Assembly: GCA_019308645.1 (NCBI GenBank)
Contig: JAFDHR010000107.1
Location: 1-7,521 of the forward strand
Origin: Deltaproteobacteria bacterium
Lineage (GTDB): Bacteria > Desulfobacterota > DSM-4660 > Desulfatiglandales > B25-G16
Reading direction: 5' to 3'
DNA length: 7,521 bases
Shown here: in pieces, positions 4,694 through 7,521 of the stretch
Layout of the letters: each line of letters opens with the position of its first letter
How positions within the stretch are numbered: the first letter of the stretch is position 1
Translations under genes and position numbers: made by a program
The notes under the pieces: generated by a model
Told to the model about the DNA's origin: nothing
The model's database searches: none
What the model saw: the letters and a program-made list of their open reading frames with translations, nothing else

Positions 4694-5725
4694 TCATCTT
4701 AAATTATCAATAGGTATTAAATTGCCGGTTTCAGGGTCTTCAAACCTCCATACTCTCCATCCATCTTCAGTTGTCCTGTTAGTATATTTTCTAATAACCG
4801 CTACCGCTGCCGCTGAAGGAGATGAATACTCTTTGCCTTCATAGAGAACCTCAGGGGTCCTGGTAAATTCTTGTTTTGGCATATAAGCCTCATGAGTAGT
4901 ACCCTTGTAAGGGAAGAAAATCGGGAGGTCTTTATATTTTAGAATCTCCTTTAATTTCTGTGCAGAAGTGGTCTTAATATGCTGAATACCCTTAGGTTTT
5001 TGCTTTTCAATACGTTCCGGAGTTGGGATCTCAATAGATACTTTTTTACTGCCAAATTCTTTGACAAATTTAGCAGCTTCACTTTCAGAAATTGGAAAAC
5101 CAGCTTCAGAAACTACTTGAACAATTGCTTGTGGCAAGCTGGGATATGGCGGCTCCAAAATCATTCTGCGTGCTTCTGATAATGCATCTTCCATAGCACG
5201 TTGTTTTTGATTCAGTCGTAAATAGTTTTGAGCTTCTCGCTCTGCATTTCCATTGGTAATTTCGCCTTTTGATAAAAAAGCATAAAAGGCTAGTTCTGTG
5301 TCATCAGGATTGTCTTCGAGTATATCAATAGTTTTGAAGCATTTCTGTGAAAATTCGCCACCAGTTTGTGAATAATAAAGTCTCCACTTCCGGCCATCTG
5401 TAATAATTGAGAATAAAGCAGTGTTATTTCGATTATAATCACGCAACTGCCGTTCTATCTGATCTATATTTCCTTCTAGTTTCCCTACAGCTTTTATTTC
5501 GATAAAAACAGAGGGTAAATAAGGAGTAGAAAATAGAGCTAGATCAATTCGTGATTGGTCTTCCTGAGGAATAACGGTAAACTCAGAATTAACCTCATTT
5601 GGGTCCCATAAATCCCAGTCTAATTTAATAAGAATTCTAGATACTAATGATAATCGCACATGCTCTTCATTGTTATAAACGTGATTTGATAATTTGTTTT
5701 GAATATCTCTTAAAATATCCTTCAT
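4694..5725 (-). CDS. HsdR_N-like PD-(D/E)XK nuclease with C-terminal RAMA-like domain
   Basis: Residues 18-118 look like the N-terminal nuclease domain of type I restriction HsdR subunits: E21, SRIDLAL (58-64) giving D61, SVFIEIKAVG (72-81) giving E76-x-K78, and the QL helix at 93, then FSIITDGRKWRLYY (105-118). A linker follows with a helical stretch (160-225). The C-terminal about 70 residues contain LYEGKEYSSPSAAAVAV (294-310) and DGWRVWRF (321-328), the pattern of RAMA domains (restriction enzyme adenine methylase-associated), which are predicted to recognise modified or specific DNA. No helicase or methyltransferase domain is present, so this is not HsdR itself. ATG at 5725 has an excellent binding site AGGAGGT. 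A short HNH-derived ORF stops on that site. A stand-alone, possibly modification-sensing, DNA nuclease is the likeliest role. Confidence 0.85.
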   Translation of the reverse strand: MKDILRDIQNKLSNHVYNNEEHVRLSLVSRILIKLDWDLWDPNEVNSEFTVIPQEDQSRIDLALFSTPYLPSVFIEIKAVGKLEGNIDQIERQLRDYNRNNTALFSIITDGRKWRLYYSQTGGEFSQKCFKTIDILEDNPDDTELAFYAFLSKGEITNGNAEREAQNYLRLNQKQRAMEDALSEARRMILEPPYPSLPQAIVQVVSEAGFPISESEAAKFVKEFGSKKVSIEIPTPERIEKQKPKGIQHIKTTSAQKLKEILKYKDLPIFFPYKGTTHEAYMPKQEFTRTPEVLYEGKEYSSPSAAAVAVIRKYTNRTTEDGWRVWRFEDPETGNLIPIDNLR

Positions 5726-5730
5726 TTCTT

Positions 5731-5737
5731 ACCTCCT
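5731..5737 (-). promoter_or_regulatory. Shine-Dalgarno AGGAGGT for the RAMA nuclease
   Basis: This is a near-consensus site five bases upstream of ATG at 5725. The TAG stop (5736-5738) of the HNH-derived leader ORF overlaps its first bases. Ribosomes finishing the leader would therefore stop on this site. Confidence 0.85.
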
Positions 5738-5819
5738 AAAAAGCCAATTGATTCGCTTGAGTAGTGGCTCTAATAAACCCGTGGACGCACTGGACTGTAA
5801 CGCCGATAAAATCCTTCAT
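5736..5819 (-). pseudogene. HNH endonuclease 5'-end copy E, 27-codon leader ORF
   Basis: ATG at 5819 opens MKDFIGVT, the first eight codons of the HNH N-terminus. The reading then diverges (VQCVHGFIRATT and on) and stops at TAG 5736-5738, on the ribosome binding site of the nuclease gene that follows. This is the shortest retained HNH segment. AGGAAA lies about 10 bases upstream of the ATG. As with copies C and D, no HNH catalytic part follows and a different nuclease gene is next. Eight codons alone would be weak evidence, but the matching upstream sequence (GTTCCAGgAAAT, TTGAC box, GGGGTC) links it to the other copies. Confidence 0.5.
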
Positions 5820-5854
5820 TTAGTATTTCCTGGAACGATTTCCTGGCTAACAAT

Positions 5855-5860
5855 TGTCAA
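5855..5860 (-). promoter_or_regulatory. TTGACA box, possible -35
   Basis: A perfect TTGACA lies 41 bases before ATG 5819 on the minus strand. The hexamer 17 bases further on (CGTTCC) is not a good -10, so a standard sigma-70 promoter is not demonstrated. The box is kept at similar distance before copies D and F. Confidence 0.3.
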
Positions 5861-5906
5861 AAAAAGATTTATCCTGTTAAATGCGCAGCCTATTTAACTG
5901 GTATTT

Positions 5907-5972
5907 GACCCCTTTATGACCCCTTTAGCCTTTAGACCCCAAATTCATGAGTTCATTCAGAAACTACGTCCA
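5907..5972. repeat. Three GACCCC boxes and REP-like flank
   Basis: GACCCC occurs at 5907-5912, 5919-5924 and 5935-5940. The last runs into AAATTCA, GAGTTCATTCAG and ACGTCC, paralleling 439-497. In the minus direction this block lies between the S1-domain gene and HNH leader E. It is part of the same repeat unit seen at the left of the window. Confidence 0.5.
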
Positions 5973-5987
5973 CTCTCATTTTCTTGG

Positions 5988-7430
5988 CTAATTTCCCTCC
6001 CTCTCGATATTCCTCTGGAGATCAAGGCGGATCTTGCGCTTCTTCAAGAAGACCTTAGTTACCACTACATCTAGTTTCTGTCCCAGAGCAAGGGTATTCT
6101 TATAGTCAGCATACTCGAATCCGCCGCTAACCATTGCTTCTTTAAGCACTATTCCCTGCAACCCGTCTGGTAATTTGAGCCGAACGAAGTTTGGATTGAT
6201 TTCCATAACAATCCCCCGCAGTCTCGTCCCTTTGGGCAGCCTTTTGTGGATTTCAGGCCAACGATTTTCAACCAAATTCCTGATGCTGCCCTTTAATATC
6301 CGTTCCTGATCAGGCCTCTCAATTATGCGTACCTTCTGAACAGTCCCAATAAGTTCAGTACTTTCGGGATCAGGTGCCTCAATCCATGACAATTCCTGGC
6401 GGGGTATCAGTATTTCTATATTCCCGTCGAACAATGCACGATAAGCGAATCCATCGCAGGAATGGAATGTAGCTTCGACTGTTTCTCCAACTTCGGGAAT
6501 TTTTCCCGAACGCCAAGGATCATCTTCCGGGAATCTCTTTGTCAACTCAAGCATTGCCCGGGACGACTCAATGGACTTAATCATAAATTTGTCTGTATTT
6601 CCGACGATCAAGACCGCTGTGCAATCTTTGACCATAATCCACGAACACTCAGTCCTATGAATCATTGAATTAATTCCGCGAACATCAATGAGTGCTGTGT
6701 TTTTTGATACATCCAAAACTTTGCCCTCAACAATACCTCCAACTCTGAGCCTTGCCGTCTTGACTTTTTCGTCGAAGGTAGTGTCCGCGAACATCGGGTT
6801 TCTGCGCAGCATTGCAATCTGCTTAGTTGCGACACCCTGTAGCAGATCAACCTGAGCATGTGTTTTCACTTTTTTCACGCAAGAAACCCTATCATCCCCA
6901 TCAACCGCATCTAAGAAACGCGAGAAGAAGTGAAAGGCAGGTGGGTATGCGATTATATAGATCGAATCGCACCCAAGTCTGATATTCTCATCCAACGCCT
7001 TCAGGTAGGGAGTAACTCCCGACATTCGAGCCTTTTCTGTTTTTGCTAAGAGAATAATGCCAACCCTGAACTCCGCTGAGAAGTATTCAAGAGGAATGTC
7101 CTCGTGTATGCCACGTCGTGCCTCCAGCAATAAGTATTCGAGAAAATTCGCGATAGCGCCTGTCTTGTCAGAGGTGTCACCATCTGCGAAAAGGATTTCT
7201 CCAAGGAGATTCAATTCCTCCAAGAATATCGGGATAAAGGTTCCATTTTTGTCTATTTCCACAAGCTTGGAAAAAAGAATTGCCACAGTATCATCCTCTT
7301 CTGCGGCTGGTCCAAGGAAATACTTCTGAAAGGCGGGCCCAGCATGTTTTCCAAGGCCCTCAGCCAATTTTCGTAATAGTGTCAAATCTATAGCGTTGTT
7401 CACTTGGGCCTCTAGGAGCCTGTCCGACAA
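5988..7430 (-). CDS. S1-domain RNA-binding protein with unknown N-terminal region
   Basis: The C-terminal half has three S1-type OB-folds, about 229-300 (GGIVEGKVLDVSKNTALIDV), 313-385 (VGETVEATFHSCDG to RILKGSI) and 400-474 (KGTRLRGIVMEINPNFVRLK). The linker NLVENRWPEIHKRLPKGT resembles that between S1 repeats of ribosomal protein S1. Such domains bind single-stranded RNA. The first about 220 residues are acidic and helical and I do not recognise them. There is no signal peptide or membrane segment. The start is uncertain: TTG at 7430 has no clear binding site, whereas GTG at 7403 (codon 10) has GAGG five bases upstream. An in-frame TAG near 7518 closes the frame, so the gene is complete. 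It looks less AT-rich than the genes to its left, suggesting a different origin. Its role next to nucleases is unknown. Confidence 0.8.
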   Translation of the reverse strand: MSDRLLEAQVNNAIDLTLLRKLAEGLGKHAGPAFQKYFLGPAAEEDDTVAILFSKLVEIDKNGTFIPIFLEELNLLGEILFADGDTSDKTGAIANFLEYLLLEARRGIHEDIPLEYFSAEFRVGIILLAKTEKARMSGVTPYLKALDENIRLGCDSIYIIAYPPAFHFFSRFLDAVDGDDRVSCVKKVKTHAQVDLLQGVATKQIAMLRRNPMFADTTFDEKVKTARLRVGGIVEGKVLDVSKNTALIDVRGINSMIHRTECSWIMVKDCTAVLIVGNTDKFMIKSIESSRAMLELTKRFPEDDPWRSGKIPEVGETVEATFHSCDGFAYRALFDGNIEILIPRQELSWIEAPDPESTELIGTVQKVRIIERPDQERILKGSIRNLVENRWPEIHKRLPKGTRLRGIVMEINPNFVRLKLPDGLQGIVLKEAMVSGGFEYADYKNTLALGQKLDVVVTKVFLKKRKIRLDLQRNIEREGN

Positions 7431-7521
7431 TTCACTGTTACAAAAAATAGGCCGTTGAAAATTGAGCCGGTTAGTCGAGCAGGCAGCTTTTTTTGAAAAA
7501 TAGAGAAAAATATTCTGCTAA

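Noticed and set aside
130..5819. Integron-like attC cassettes
   Set aside because: The repeats are coding-derived, lie at the 5' side of genes, have variable break points, lack attC-type paired cores, and no integrase is present.
6662..6859. Minus-strand 65-residue ORF
   Set aside because: It lies in an alternate frame inside the S1-domain gene, with no independent evidence of coding.
7057..7329. Plus-strand 90-residue ORF
   Set aside because: It is antisense to the S1-domain gene, and its serine- and arginine-rich composition is typical of an opposite-strand shadow.

Overview
The window is a bacterial accessory region, most likely a defence island. It is moderately AT-rich, and every credible gene lies on the minus strand. 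There are no tRNA, rRNA, core metabolic or intact transposase genes. Short GGGGTC and GGGGACG motifs flank several gaps. From memory they resemble flanks of REP/Y1-type (RAYT) elements in Desulfobacterota and other Gram-negative bacteria, so a Gram-negative, perhaps deltaproteobacterial, host is a low-confidence guess.

Layout in the direction of transcription (right to left). (1) 7430-5988: a protein with three S1-type OB-folds and an unrecognised N-terminal half. (2) 5967-5726: GACCCC repeats, a TTGACA box, and a short ORF that opens like an HNH endonuclease and ends on the ribosome binding site of the next gene. (3) 5725-4694: a solitary nuclease with an HsdR_N-like PD-(D/E)XK domain and a C-terminal RAMA-like domain. 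(4) 4679-4441: the N-terminal 60 codons of an HNH endonuclease family whose initiator codon reads ATT. (5) 4454-3618: a complete HNH nuclease of a different family, started from TTG. (6) 3599-3450: another HNH-like N-terminus running into the next gene. (7) 3459-670: four genes, namely a PD-(D/E)XK nuclease (275 aa), an unrecognised protein (202 aa), a small variant PD-(D/E)XK protein (165 aa) and an unrecognised helical protein (225 aa). (8) 669-1: no intact gene, but a mosaic of repeats with two more copies of the HNH 5' end, a doubtful third, a 39-bp tandem duplication and a possible MITE.

The most unusual feature is a recurring module: the first 8 to 60 codons of one HNH family (protein start MK-x-(F/S)-(V/I)-G-(V/I)-T, then (D/E)N(D/N)WFAFLSQQP). 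It occurs at least five times in about 5.6 kb, always in the same orientation as the genes and never followed by the rest of the HNH gene. In three cases (before the 275-aa, 278-aa and 343-aa genes) the broken reading frame ends within about 15 bases of the start of a different nuclease gene. It looks as if unrelated nuclease genes have been placed behind a shared 5' expression and leader segment. Whether this is a real capture system, repeated gene replacement, or hitchhiking with REP-like repeats cannot be settled from this window.

Functionally, the encoded nucleases (two clear PD-(D/E)XK, one variant PD-(D/E)XK, one HNH) and the RAMA-like domain suggest restriction of foreign, possibly modified, DNA. 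No methyltransferase, helicase or ATPase is visible, so no known multi-gene restriction system is complete here.
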